Positions 28,016 through 36,661 of a DNA stretch of 64,000 bases are shown here, in pieces (position 1 is the stretch's first letter; the number at the start of each line of letters is the position of its first letter). The stretch comes from Ensifer adhaerens (GTDB taxonomy: Bacteria; Pseudomonadota; Alphaproteobacteria; Rhizobiales; Rhizobiaceae). The stretch is from contig NZ_CP083349.1 in NCBI RefSeq assembly GCF_020035535.1, forward strand, positions 868,001-932,000. The letters run 5' to 3'. The notes beneath the pieces are model-generated. The model did not search any database. It had not been told where the DNA came from and was given only the letters and a program-made list of their open reading frames with translations. Made by a program: the position numbers and the translations under genes.

Positions 28016-29059
28016 TCAGATCGGCATGGGGTAGAGACGGTGCAGCCGCCGAATGCCGTTCACGACGTCTTGCGACAACGTGAGGTCAGCGGCGCCGAGA
28101 TTGGTCTTCAACTGTTCCATCGAGGTCGCACCGATGATGACGGAAGCCATGAACGGCCGCGTCAGGCAGAAGGCGATCGCCATCTGCGCGGGGTTGAGGC
28201 CGTGTTCACGTGCGAGCTGGACATAGCCCGCAACCGCCGGCTCCTGGTGTGGCGTGAAGCGGCCGCCGAGATCGCCGTTGATCGATAGGCGGGAGCCCGT
28301 CGGCCTCGCGCCGTCCAGATACTTGCCGCTGAGCAGTCCGGCTGCGAGCGGCGAATAGGCGAGCAGGCCTACGTCCTCGTGATGCGACAGTTCGGAAAGG
28401 TCGAGGTCATAGGCGCGATAGAGCAGATTGTATTCGTTCTGGATCGATGCCACGCGCGGCAGGCCGTGGCGCTCTGCCATGTCGATCATCTTCATCGTGC
28501 CCCAGGCCGTATCGTTGGAAAGGCCGATGGCGCGGACCTTGCCGGCCTTCACGAGATCGCCGAGCTTGTCGAGGATCGCCCGGAGATCGGCGGCGACCTG
28601 CGCCTTGTCCTGTTTGGTCGGATCATAGGACCAGGCATTACGAAAATGATAGTGACCGCGGTTCGGCCAATGGATCTGGTAGAGATCCACATAGTCGGTG
28701 CGCAGTCGCTCGAGGCTGGCGTCGATCGCCTGGTCGATGCCTTCAGGCGTGGTTGGGCTGCCATTGCGGATATAGGGCCGGCCAGGGCCCGCGACCTTGG
28801 TCGCCAGCACCACGTCTTCACGCTTGCCGCGCTTCGTCAGCCATTCGCCGATGATGCGCTCGGTATTGCCATAGGTTTCGGGCGAGAGTGGCGTCGTTGG
28901 ATAGAGTTCCGCCGTATCGATGAAGTTCACGCCCTTTTCGAAGGCGTGGTCCAGCTGTTCATGCGCTTCGGCGACAGAATTCTGCGAGCCCCAGGTCATG
29001 GTGCCCAGGCAGATTTCGGAGACCTTGATGCCGGTGCGGCCAAGCGTGTTGTAACGCAT
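28016..29059 (-). CDS. NADP(H)-dependent aldo-keto reductase, Tas-like
   Basis: A 347-residue TIM-barrel aldo-keto reductase. It starts MRYNTLGRTGIKVSEICLGT, with FIDTAELYP providing the catalytic Asp and Tyr and the barrel Lys in LATKVAG. The Tas subgroup is recognised by the EAHEQLDHAFEKG segment and PLSPETYGNTE. It reduces aldehydes or ketones with NADPH; the natural substrate is unknown. It starts the two-gene unit with the ClbS-like protein. The long gap to the divergent fabD is upstream. Confidence 0.9.
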   Translation of the reverse strand: MRYNTLGRTGIKVSEICLGTMTWGSQNSVAEAHEQLDHAFEKGVNFIDTAELYPTTPLSPETYGNTERIIGEWLTKRGKREDVVLATKVAGPGRPYIRNGSPTTPEGIDQAIDASLERLRTDYVDLYQIHWPNRGHYHFRNAWSYDPTKQDKAQVAADLRAILDKLGDLVKAGKVRAIGLSNDTAWGTMKMIDMAERHGLPRVASIQNEYNLLYRAYDLDLSELSHHEDVGLLAYSPLAAGLLSGKYLDGARPTGSRLSINGDLGGRFTPHQEPAVAGYVQLAREHGLNPAQMAIAFCLTRPFMASVIIGATSMEQLKTNLGAADLTLSQDVVNGIRRLHRLYPMPI

Positions 29060-29415
29060 TGAATAAGGATCCTTGTGAAAGACGTGCGTCGACCCTGTGG
29101 GAGGAGGATGCGCGCGCCCGGAATGGAGTGATGGCCTCCGCCCCGGAGATCGTCGAAGGGCAGGTCGGCTTGGGCGGCAAACTTACGCCTTGATTGTTGA
29201 AGATCAAGGGCAAAAGGCGGTTCCGGCCCGGTTCGGCAGGCCTTGCGCGCTTGACTCGCCGTTCAGGAATGTGAATGGAGAGGAAACCGGAGCGGGGTAA
29301 TGAAAAGCATGTGCGGTTATCCGCCAGCGTCCCGCTCTAACTCATAAGAACCGATCACTATGATTTTGTGTCGATTCGACCCAAAATCATAGTGATCTAG
29401 GGAAGGGACTATCCC
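29060..29415. other. intergenic region between the AKR gene and fabD
   Basis: This 356-nt gap separates divergent genes and must hold both promoters. On the plus strand TTGACT at 29251-29256 resembles a -35, but the sequence 17 bp on (AATGGA) is a poor -10. The only strong structure is the 45-nt palindrome at 29353-29397. No gene-like frame with a ribosome site was seen. Confidence 0.5.
29353..29397. repeat. 45-nt near-perfect palindrome before fabD
   Basis: The 16-nt arm GATCACTATGATTTTG (29353-29368) and its exact reverse complement (29382-29397) enclose a centre that is itself palindromic (GTCGA-T-TCGAC). The whole can pair over 22 of 23 positions, with one T-C mismatch. It ends 2 nt before the fabD ribosome site (GGGAAGGGA). 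It may be a protein operator, an RNA switch, or a member of an intergenic palindromic repeat family. Confidence 0.8.
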
Positions 29416-30360
29416 ATGAGCATTGCATTCACGTTTCCAGGCCAGGGCAGCCAGGCTGTCGGCATGGGCAAGGATCTGGCGGACGCTTTTCCGGAAGCCG
29501 CTGCTGTCTTTGCCGAGGTTGACGAGGCGCTCGGCGAGGAGCTATCCGAGATCATGTGGAGCGGCCCCGAAGAAACGCTGACGCTGACTGCGAACGCGCA
29601 GCCGGCGCTGATGGCCGTATCGATGGCCGTGATCCGGGTGCTCGAAGCCAAGGGTCTCGATCTCAAGTCCAAGGTTTCTTTCGTCGCCGGCCATTCGCTC
29701 GGCGAATATTCGGCACTCTGCGCTGCCGGCACCTTCTCTATCGCCGACACAGCGCGCCTCCTGCGCATTCGCGGCAACGCGATGCAGGCGGCGGTACCGG
29801 TAGGCAAGGGCGCGATGGCCGCGATCATTGGCCTTGAACATGCCGATGTCGAAGCCGTCTGCCGCGAAGCCTCGGCCCTCGGTTCCTGTCAGACCGCCAA
29901 TGACAATGGCGGCGGTCAGCTGGTCATTTCCGGCGAGAAGGCGGCGGTCGAAAAGGCTGCCGCACTCGCCTCCGAAAAAGGCGCCAAGCGTGCGCTGATG
30001 CTGCCGGTCTCGGCTCCCTTCCATTCAAGCCTGATGGCGCCGGCCGCCGACGCCATGCGCGAAGCGCTGGCCAAGGTGGAAAAGCGCAACCCCGTCGTGC
30101 CCGTGATCGCCAACGTGCTCGCAGCACCCGTTAGTGATGCCGACGAGATCGCCCGACTGCTCGTCGAACAGGTCACTGGTCAGGTCCGTTGGCGCGAGAC
30201 GGTCGAATGGTTCGCCGCCAACAATGCCACGACGCTTTATGAACTCGGTTCCGGCAAGGTCCTGACCGGGCTTGCCCGCCGGATCGACAAGACTGTCAAC
30301 GGTATCGCCGTCAACACGCCTGCCGATATCGACACGGCTCTTGCGGCACTGCTCGCGTAA
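29416..30360 (+). CDS. fabD: malonyl-CoA-acyl carrier protein transacylase
   Basis: A 314-residue enzyme that moves malonate from CoA to ACP, supplying the extender for fatty acid synthesis. FPGQGSQAVGMG sits at the N-terminus, the nucleophile Ser94 lies in GHSLGEYSA, and the catalytic His is in SAPFHSSLM around residue 203. A GGGAAGGGA ribosome site precedes the ATG. It heads fabD-fabG-acpP-fabF, with fabG 39 nt downstream. Confidence 0.96.
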   Translation: MSIAFTFPGQGSQAVGMGKDLADAFPEAAAVFAEVDEALGEELSEIMWSGPEETLTLTANAQPALMAVSMAVIRVLEAKGLDLKSKVSFVAGHSLGEYSALCAAGTFSIADTARLLRIRGNAMQAAVPVGKGAMAAIIGLEHADVEAVCREASALGSCQTANDNGGGQLVISGEKAAVEKAAALASEKGAKRALMLPVSAPFHSSLMAPAADAMREALAKVEKRNPVVPVIANVLAAPVSDADEIARLLVEQVTGQVRWRETVEWFAANNATTLYELGSGKVLTGLARRIDKTVNGIAVNTPADIDTALAALLA

Positions 30361-30399
30361 GCCGTCGAAAACGCGCACCAGTTACAAGGAATCAAAGAG

Positions 30400-31137
30400 A
30401 TGTTCGATCTTTCCGGCCGCAAGGCTCTCGTCACCGGCGCATCCGGTGGTATCGGCGAGGAAATCGCCCGCATGCTGCACGCCCAAGGTGCGACCGTCGG
30501 CCTGCACGGCACGCGCGTCGAAAAGCTGGAAGCGCTCGCCAATGAACTTGGCGATCGCGTACAGCTCTTCCCGGCGAACCTTTCCGACCGTGCCGAAGTC
30601 AAGGCGCTCGGCGAAAAGGCCGAGGCTGAACTCGGCGGCGTCGATATCCTCGTCAACAATGCCGGCATCACCAAGGACGGGCTCTTCGTGCGCATGAGCG
30701 ACGAGGACTGGGACAGCGTTCTCGAGGTCAACCTGACCGCAGTCTTCCGCCTGACGCGCGAACTCACCCATCCGATGATGCGCCGCCGTTTCGGCCGCAT
30801 CGTCAACATCACCTCGATCGTCGGCGTCACCGGCAACCCGGGCCAGGCGAACTACTGCGCCTCCAAGGCCGGTATGATCGGCTTCTCCAAGTCGCTGGCC
30901 CAGGAGATCGCGACGCGCAACGTCACCGTCAACTGCGTCGCTCCGGGCTTCATCGAAAGCGCGATGACCGGCAAGCTCAACGACAAGCAGAAAGACGCGA
31001 TCATGGGCGCGATCCCGATGAAGCGCATGGGCACCGGCGCGGAGATTGCGTCCGCCGTCGCCTATCTCGCGTCGAACGAGGCCGGCTACGTCACCGGCCA
31101 GACGATTCACGTCAATGGCGGCATGGCCATGATCTGA
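30400..31137 (+). CDS. fabG: 3-oxoacyl-ACP reductase
   Basis: A 245-residue SDR enzyme that reduces 3-oxoacyl-ACP with NADPH in the elongation cycle. TGASGGIGEE near residue 12 binds the cofactor; the catalytic set is Ser139, Tyr152 and Lys156 (NYCASKAG). GYVTGQTIHVNGGMAM is the typical FabG C-terminus. It is flanked by fabD and acpP, which fixes the role better than the SDR fold alone. Behind it an inverted repeat (31212-31255) could end part of the transcript. Confidence 0.96.
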   Translation: MFDLSGRKALVTGASGGIGEEIARMLHAQGATVGLHGTRVEKLEALANELGDRVQLFPANLSDRAEVKALGEKAEAELGGVDILVNNAGITKDGLFVRMSDEDWDSVLEVNLTAVFRLTRELTHPMMRRRFGRIVNITSIVGVTGNPGQANYCASKAGMIGFSKSLAQEIATRNVTVNCVAPGFIESAMTGKLNDKQKDAIMGAIPMKRMGTGAEIASAVAYLASNEAGYVTGQTIHVNGGMAMI

Positions 31138-31470
31138 TCCGGTTCCCGGGATATGTCGCCCGTCGAGATTGTGCGGCGGGTGATATTCACCGTCCCGGGA
31201 TACCGCCTGCCAAATGCCTGAAATTCAATGTTGAGCAAGCGAATGTCAGGCATTTTCGGACTTTGCGGCAGACTTAAACCGTGTTAATCGGGCCATGACT
31301 GTTAGCAGTCGACCGGTCCCGCCAGGTGTCCGGCAGCCTTGGCTGCCCTGGGTTTGCCGCAGTTCCGGTTGGATGGATTGCCGGGTAGGCCGTCTTGGTC
31401 TATCAGGCTTACATAAGAGTACCGGTGCCGGAATAGGCGCCCACAGAAACGAAGGTCGAGGAACTCCGAC
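31138..31470 (+). other. fabG-acpP intergenic region with terminator and acpP promoter
   Basis: This 333-nt gap contains a 10-bp inverted repeat AAATGCCTGA (31212-31221) / TCAGGCATTT (31246-31255) ending in TTTT, a likely fabG terminator. A CCCGGGATA element occurs twice (from 31145 and 31194). The rest should hold the strong acpP promoter, but I could not pick a convincing -35/-10 pair. No short gene was seen. Confidence 0.5.
31212..31255 (+). terminator. inverted repeat after fabG, possible terminator
   Basis: The 10-bp arms AAATGCCTGA and TCAGGCATTT with a 24-nt loop are followed by a T-run (31253-31256), 74 nt past the fabG stop. Confidence 0.5.
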
Positions 31471-31707
31471 ATGAGCGATATCGCAGAACGCGTAAAGAAA
31501 ATTGTTATTGATCATCTTGGCGTCGACGCCGAAAAGGTCAGCGAAGGCGCAAGCTTCATCGATGACCTCGGCGCGGACTCGCTCGACACCGTCGAACTGG
31601 TCATGGCTTTCGAAGAAGAGTTCGGCGTTGAAATTCCGGACGACGCTGCTGACTCGATCCTGACTGTCGGCGACGCCGTCAAGTTCATCGAAAAGGCTCA
31701 GGCCTAA
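31471..31707 (+). CDS. acpP: acyl carrier protein
   Basis: A 78-residue acidic carrier protein. Ser37 in [15 protein letters not shown] takes the 4'-phosphopantetheine arm that holds growing acyl chains for FabG, FabF, lipid A and phospholipid synthesis. A GAGGAA ribosome site lies about 9 nt upstream. It is followed by a strong terminator and then by fabF, so it is likely transcribed at a higher level than the genes around it. Confidence 0.97.
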   Translation: MSDIAERVKKIVIDHLGVDAEKVSEGASFIDDLGADSLDTVELVMAFEEEFGVEIPDDAADSILTVGDAVKFIEKAQA

Positions 31708-31730
31708 TATCTGAGCGGCTAAGGCCGTAG

Positions 31731-31755
31731 ACGGGCCGCCTAAAGCGGCCCGTTT
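31731..31755 (+). terminator. intrinsic terminator after acpP
   Basis: A 9-bp stem (ACGGGCCGC at 31731-31739, GCGGCCCGT at 31745-31753) with a short loop and TTT. A second small hairpin (CCCGCA at 31777-31782 with TGCGGG at 31785-31790, then TTT) follows. Confidence 0.8.
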
Positions 31756-31923
31756 CAGCCCAGGGAAGTGGGCTGTCCCGCATTTGCGGGTTTCGATCAG
31801 CAAGCGTTTCCCGCTTTTCCCCCTGGTCGTGAATAAGAACCTTAAAATAGATGCCCGGATCGGGTTCGTCACACGTGGTCCGATCCGGCTCTGAAGTTGA
31901 AAAGTCAGGGTGGGTCGCGGACT

Positions 31924-33189
31924 ATGAGACGTGTCGTTATCACCGGTACCGGCATGGTATCTCCCTTGGGTTGCGGAACTGAGGCGACGTGGGCGCGCCT
32001 GCTTGCAGGGCACAATGCTGCGCGCAAGGTAACCGAATTCGAGGTCGAGGACCTTCCTGCCAAGATCGCCTGTCGCATTCCCTTCGGTGACGGCACCGAC
32101 GCAACCTTCAATGCCGACGACTGGATGGAGCCGAAGGAACAGCGCAAGGTCGATCCGTTCATCGTCTACGCGATGGCCGCTGCCGACATGGCGCTGGCCG
32201 ACGCCGGCTGGAAGCCGGAGAACGACGAGGACCAGATCGCCACCGGCGTCCTGATCGGCTCGGGCATTGGCGGTCTCGAAGGCATCGTCGAAGGCGGCTA
32301 CACGCTGCGCGACAAGGGTCCTCGCCGTATCTCGCCGTTCTTCATTCCCGGTCGCCTCATCAACCTCGCCTCGGGCCAGGTGTCGATCCGCCATAAGCTT
32401 CGCGGCCCGAACCACTCGGTCGTCACCGCCTGCTCGACCGGCGCGCATGCGATCGGTGACGCCAGCCGCCTGATTGCGCTCGGCGACGCCGACGTCATGG
32501 TTGCCGGTGGTGCGGAATCGCCGATTTGCCGTATCTCGCTCGCGGGCTTTGCCGCCTGCAAGGCGCTGTCCACCCAGCACAACGACAACCCGGAAAAAGC
32601 CTCGCGCCCCTATGACGTCGACCGTGACGGCTTCGTCATGGGCGAGGGCGCCGGCGTCGTCATTCTCGAAGAGCTCGAGCACGCAAAGGCGCGCGGCGCG
32701 AAGATCTATGCGGAAGTCGTCGGTTACGGCCTGTCGGGAGATGCCTTCCACATCACCGCTCCGTCGGAAGACGGTGACGGCGCCTATCGCTGCATGCAGA
32801 TGGCGCTGAAGCGTGCGGGTCTGACGGCTGCCGATATCGACTACATCAACGCCCACGGCACCTCCACCATGGCCGACACGATCGAGCTTGGAGCCGTCGA
32901 GCGCCTGGTCGGCGAGCACGCGTCGAAGATCTCGATGTCTTCGACCAAGTCGGCAATCGGTCACCTGCTCGGCGCTGCCGGTGCTGTCGAAGCGATCTTC
33001 TCGGCGCTGGCGATTCGCGACAACATCGCGCCGCCTACGCTCAACCTCGACAATCCGTCCGTCGAAACGAAGATCGACCTTGTGCCGCACGTCGCGCGCA
33101 AGCGCGAGATCAACGTCGCGCTGTCGAACTCCTTCGGCTTCGGCGGCACGAACGCTTCGCTGGTCCTGCGCCGCTACACCGGCGCCTGA
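31924..33189 (+). CDS. fabF: beta-ketoacyl-ACP synthase II
   Basis: A 421-residue thiolase-fold condensing enzyme that extends acyl-ACP by two carbons using malonyl-ACP. The catalytic Cys170 lies in VTACSTGAHAIG; the two His are in NAHGTSTMADTIE and SAIGHLLGAAG. The ATG at 31924 gives the normal N-terminus MRRVVITGTG. An in-frame TTG at 31897 would add 9 residues. acpP lies 216 nt upstream behind a terminator, so fabF probably has its own promoter. A terminator hairpin follows the stop. Confidence 0.96.
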   Translation: MRRVVITGTGMVSPLGCGTEATWARLLAGHNAARKVTEFEVEDLPAKIACRIPFGDGTDATFNADDWMEPKEQRKVDPFIVYAMAAADMALADAGWKPENDEDQIATGVLIGSGIGGLEGIVEGGYTLRDKGPRRISPFFIPGRLINLASGQVSIRHKLRGPNHSVVTACSTGAHAIGDASRLIALGDADVMVAGGAESPICRISLAGFAACKALSTQHNDNPEKASRPYDVDRDGFVMGEGAGVVILEELEHAKARGAKIYAEVVGYGLSGDAFHITAPSEDGDGAYRCMQMALKRAGLTAADIDYINAHGTSTMADTIELGAVERLVGEHASKISMSSTKSAIGHLLGAAGAVEAIFSALAIRDNIAPPTLNLDNPSVETKIDLVPHVARKREINVALSNSFGFGGTNASLVLRRYTGA

Positions 33190-33215
33190 TCGTCGGCGAT
33201 CTCTCATCGCGGACA

Positions 33216-33256
33216 ATCATCGGATCGACAAACAGTCGGTCCGATGATCCTGCTTT
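33216..33256 (+). terminator. fabF terminator
   Basis: The 14-nt arms 33216-33229 (ATCATCGGATCGAC) and 33235-33248 pair with one G-T wobble around an AAACA loop, then CCTGCTTTT. It starts 26 nt after the fabF stop. Confidence 0.8.
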
Positions 33257-33468
33257 TGCCGCATTGCTCGTTACAAGCATGTTTTGGGAGGATGCGTCGT
33301 CAATCGCGGCGCTTGCCGACCGCTATGTTCGCGCAAGGCCTATCTGTCAGATTGCCATTTAGCTATTGCCGGGAACATGTTCGCCCAGGGATTGCCGAGG
33401 GTGCGCGTTCCGAACAGCTGCATGTCTCCTATCCGATTCAAGGATAAAACAGGCAGTCATTTAGAGTG

Positions 33469-33496
33469 TTACAGAGGCCTAGGCCCGTCCTATAAG
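33469..33496 (+). promoter_or_regulatory. putative promoter in the fabF-mltG gap
   Basis: TTACAG (-35-like) and TATAAG (-10-like) are 16 bp apart; transcription would start near 33503, 240 nt before mltG. Confidence 0.4.
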
Positions 33497-33682
33497 ACGT
33501 GTGGTTCTGTAAAGTGTCGGGCGCCCGCCGCGTTCTCTTGAATGGACGGTGAACCGACACATTTCTGTGGTTCTTGGGTGCCAATGCGCCGTGCCGCAGG
33601 TCTATTGTAGTGAAGACTGCGGAACGCCGCCCGCCAGGTCGGCGCCGTTTGTGAAATTGACATAAGCCTGCCGCGGTCCAGT

Positions 33683-33729
33683 CCGAAATTCGCACCGGGG
33701 CAGGAAGAGAATGAGGCTGCGAATTTCGG
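33683..33729 (+). repeat. 12-bp inverted repeat in the mltG leader
   Basis: CCGAAATTCGCA (33683-33694) and TGCGAATTTCGG (33718-33729) are exact reverse complements with a 23-nt loop, ending 13 nt before the mltG GTG. In RNA it would form a stem-loop next to the ribosome site. Confidence 0.6.
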
Positions 33730-33742
33730 GTTCGGGATAATC

Positions 33743-34942
33743 GTGAGCGACTCAAACGACAACGGCGCGGCGCAATTCGGCCGCAATGAAAACGCGAGCA
33801 ACGGACCGATCATTCCGAAATCGGCGAACGAGGCGCTACGCCCGGAGAAAGTGCCCCAGCCCCCGAAGCGGTCGCGCAAGGCACGCAGCCAGGTGGTGAT
33901 TTTCCTCAACTTCGTGATGACCATCATCGTCTTTGCGGCACTGGCTGCGGCCGGCACGGTCTATTATGCGATGCATCAGTATGAGAAGCCGGGTCCGCTA
34001 CAGGCAAATCAGAACTTCATCGTCAGAGGCGGTGCCGGCATGAGCGAGATCGCCAGCGGTCTCGAGCGCAGCAACATCATTACCGATGCGCGCGTTTTCC
34101 GTTTCGTTTCGGAGGCCTATCTCGACAACGAGACGCTGAAGGCTGGCGAATACGAGATCAAGGCCGGCTCGTCGATGCAGGACGTGATGCAGCTTCTGAA
34201 GTCGGGCAAGTCGATCCTCTATTCCGTTTCTCTGCCCGAGGGGCTCACCGTCAAGCAGATGTTCCACAGGCTGGCCGACGATCCGGTCCTGGTTGGCGAT
34301 CTGCCGAGCGAGCTTCCGGCGGAAGGTTCGTTGATGCCCGATACCTACAAGTTCACGCGCGGCACCAAGCGCGGTGAGATCGTCCAGCAGATGGCTTCGG
34401 CCCAGAAGGTCCTCGTCGATCAGATCTGGGAGAAACGTGATCCGAACCTGCCGGTCTCGACGGTCGAGGAACTCGTGACGCTGGCGTCGATCGTGGAGAA
34501 GGAAACCGGCCGCGCCGACGAGCGGCCGCGGGTCGCTTCCGTCTTTATCAACCGGCTCGACAAGGGCATGCGGCTGCAGTCCGACCCGACGATCATCTAC
34601 GGCATTTTCGGCGGCGACGGAAAGCCGGCCGACCGGCCGATCCTGAAGTCCGATATCGACAAGCAGACTCCCTACAACACTTACATCATCAAGGGCCTGC
34701 CGCCGACGCCGATCGCCAACCCGGGCCGTGCGGCGCTGGAAGCGGTCGCCAACCCTTCGCGCACGCCGGAACTCTACTTCGTCGCAGATGGTACGGGCGG
34801 CCATGTCTTCGCCGAGACCCTGGACGAGCACAACGCAAACGTAAGGCGCTGGCGCAAGGTGGAAGCCGAGAAGGCGGCAGAGGCGGCGAAGGCCGCTGCG
34901 GATGCGGCAACCGCCGAACCGGCAGCAGCACAGCCGCAATAA
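33743..34942 (+). CDS. mltG: endolytic peptidoglycan transglycosylase
   Basis: A 399-residue YceG-like protein anchored in the inner membrane. The cytoplasmic N-terminus of about 45 residues is followed by one helix (VVIFLNFVMTIIVFAALAAA). A LysM-like subdomain follows, then the catalytic part with the Glu in TLASIVEKETG, then YNTYIIKGLPPTPIANPG. It cuts nascent glycan strands and so sets their length. The GTG start at 33743 fits the N-terminus. The Ala/Lys/Glu-rich C-terminal tail is probably disordered. It lies between fabF and yicC, a common order in alphaproteobacteria. Confidence 0.94.
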   Translation: MSDSNDNGAAQFGRNENASNGPIIPKSANEALRPEKVPQPPKRSRKARSQVVIFLNFVMTIIVFAALAAAGTVYYAMHQYEKPGPLQANQNFIVRGGAGMSEIASGLERSNIITDARVFRFVSEAYLDNETLKAGEYEIKAGSSMQDVMQLLKSGKSILYSVSLPEGLTVKQMFHRLADDPVLVGDLPSELPAEGSLMPDTYKFTRGTKRGEIVQQMASAQKVLVDQIWEKRDPNLPVSTVEELVTLASIVEKETGRADERPRVASVFINRLDKGMRLQSDPTIIYGIFGGDGKPADRPILKSDIDKQTPYNTYIIKGLPPTPIANPGRAALEAVANPSRTPELYFVADGTGGHVFAETLDEHNANVRRWRKVEAEKAAEAAKAAADAATAEPAAAQPQ

Positions 34943-35041
34943 ACGCCTGCATTGTGGACGGTTAGATCACGGCGCGGATATCCCTTGCGGGATGCCGCGC
35001 CGTCGCCTTATTGCTTCTGCTGAAACACTACGGAGGTGACT

Positions 35042-35929
35042 ATGCCGCTCCAATCGATGACCGGCTTTGCCCGGAGGGAAGGCAGCAGTGGCCGCCGCCG
35101 TTGGGCCTGGGAATTGCGCTCCGTCAATGGCAAGGGCCTTGATCTCAGATTGCGCCTGCCGCAGGGCCTGGAACGCTTCGAGCCTGAAGTGCGCAAACTC
35201 GCCGCCGACTTTTTTTCGCGCGGCAATCTCCAGGTCGGACTTTCCGTCAGCGGCGCGGAAGCGACCGTCGAGGCGGTAGTCAACCAGGGCGCGCTGACGG
35301 CCGTCCTGAACTTGCGCGAACAGCTCGGTGATCTCGTCGATCCGGCACCGCTTAAGTTCGACACGCTGCTCTCGATCCGCGGCATCGTTGATTTTCGCGA
35401 ACCGGAAGAAAGCGAAGAGGAGCGCGCTGCCCTTGATGCGGATATCCTCGAAGGGCTGAGGCTGGCACTTTCCGACCTGCGTACGATGCGTGAAGACGAG
35501 GGTGCCGCGCTCTGTCAGATCCTGCTGGCGCAGGTGGACGGCATAGAGACGCTGACGGGGACCGTAGAGGCCGATCCGTCACGTAGCGCCGCCGCGATCG
35601 CCGACCGGCTCGCGCAGCAGGTGGCACTGGTCATGGACAATGGTTCCTCGCTCGATCGGGAGCGCCTTTATGCCGAAGTGGCGCTGCTTGCCACGAAGGC
35701 AGACCTCCGGGAAGAAATCGACCGCCTCGGCTCACACATCGTTGCGGCGCGGGAACTGCTGTCGAAGGGTGGCCCCGTTGGCCGCAAGCTCGATTTCCTG
35801 GCACAGGAATTTAACCGAGAATCGAATACCATCTGTTCCAAGTCGAACGCGGCCGCCGTTTCGGCCGCCGGCATTGAGCTCAAGGTCGTCATCGACCAGT
35901 TCCGCGAACAGGTTCAGAATCTGGAGTAA
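35042..35929 (+). CDS. YicC/YloC-family endoribonuclease
   Basis: A 295-residue protein. The N-terminus PLQSMTGFARREG and the C-terminal KLDFLAQEFNRESNTICSKSN are the two YicC signatures. Family members in E. coli and Bacillus are endoribonucleases involved in small-RNA and mRNA decay. A GGAGGTGACT site directly before the ATG at 35042 fixes the start. gmk starts 3 nt after its stop, and the yicC-gmk pairing is widely conserved, though the functional link is unclear. Confidence 0.9.
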   Translation: MPLQSMTGFARREGSSGRRRWAWELRSVNGKGLDLRLRLPQGLERFEPEVRKLAADFFSRGNLQVGLSVSGAEATVEAVVNQGALTAVLNLREQLGDLVDPAPLKFDTLLSIRGIVDFREPEESEEERAALDADILEGLRLALSDLRTMREDEGAALCQILLAQVDGIETLTGTVEADPSRSAAAIADRLAQQVALVMDNGSSLDRERLYAEVALLATKADLREEIDRLGSHIVAARELLSKGGPVGRKLDFLAQEFNRESNTICSKSNAAAVSAAGIELKVVIDQFREQVQNLE

Positions 35930-35932
35930 AGC

Positions 35933-36592
35933 ATGACCCCGGCGACCCCTTCGCCCATCAAGATTGCCCGTCGTGGGCTGATGCTCGTCATTTCCTCGCC
36001 CTCGGGCGCCGGAAAGTCGACGATCGCGCGCAACCTCCTGGAAGCCGATCCGGAGATGAGCATCTCCGTCAGCGTGACGACGCGCCAGCGCCGCCCGAGC
36101 GAAATCGACGGCCGACATTATCATTTCAAAACGATCCGTGAATTTGAGGCGCTCAGAGCAACAGACTCGCTGCTGGAATGGGCGGAGGTGCACGGCAATT
36201 TCTACGGTACGCCGCGCGACGCCGTCGAAGCGGCGATGGCTGCCGGCCGTGACATGCTCTTCGATATCGATTGGCAGGGTGCTCAGCAGCTTCAGGAAAA
36301 GATGGCCGGCGACGTCGTGTCGATCTTCATCCTGCCGCCGTCGATGGCCGAGCTGCAGTCACGCTTGCACCGCCGGGCCGAAGACAGCGAAGAGGTGATC
36401 GCCACGCGGCTCGCCAACTCGCGCGCCGAGATCGAGCATTGGCGGGAATACGATTACATCGTGCTCAACGACGATCTCGACCGCGCCTTCTCGGCGGTCC
36501 GCTCGATCGTCGAGGCCGAGCGGCTTCGCCGTGACCGGCGCCCGGGCCTGTTCGATTTCGTCAATGGGCTTCTGACGGAAAATCCGTTCTAG
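35933..36592 (+). CDS. gmk: guanylate kinase
   Basis: A 219-residue kinase that phosphorylates GMP to GDP with ATP. The P-loop is [10 protein letters not shown] near residue 22; [17 protein letters not shown] carries the GMP-binding residues and IDWQGAQQL the next conserved stretch. It begins 3 nt after yicC, so it is translationally coupled. A GC-rich hairpin lies between its stop and the converging rsmA. Confidence 0.95.
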   Translation: MTPATPSPIKIARRGLMLVISSPSGAGKSTIARNLLEADPEMSISVSVTTRQRRPSEIDGRHYHFKTIREFEALRATDSLLEWAEVHGNFYGTPRDAVEAAMAAGRDMLFDIDWQGAQQLQEKMAGDVVSIFILPPSMAELQSRLHRRAEDSEEVIATRLANSRAEIEHWREYDYIVLNDDLDRAFSAVRSIVEAERLRRDRRPGLFDFVNGLLTENPF

Positions 36593-36609
36593 CTCGCATT
36601 GCGAGCAGG

Positions 36610-36639
36610 GCAGGAGGCCGGAGGGCTCCGGCCTCCTGC
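36610..36639. terminator. hairpin between gmk and rsmA
   Basis: A perfect 13-bp stem (GCAGGAGGCCGGA at 36610-36622 with 36627-36639) and a GGGC loop. Neither side has a U-tract, but it lies between converging genes. Confidence 0.6.
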
Positions 36640-36661
36640 GGCTCGGCGGTTGCCAAGGCGG

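Larger units (their letters stand above)
33190..33742 (+). other. 553-nt gap between fabF and mltG with terminator, promoter candidate and leader hairpin
   Basis: The longest non-coding stretch in the window. It holds the fabF terminator (33216-33256), then a promoter-like pair TTACAG (33469-33474) and TATAAG (33491-33496) with 16-bp spacing, then a leader of about 240 nt ending in a 12-bp inverted repeat (33683-33729). TTGACA at 33657-33662 lacks a matching -10. Two short open frames around 33244-33541 have no ribosome site and I do not call them. Confidence 0.5.

Noticed and set aside
33244..33541. Two short open frames (67 and 85 codons) in the fabF-mltG gap
   Set aside because: No ribosome site, no hydrophobic or conserved pattern, and they overlap each other; non-coding is more likely.
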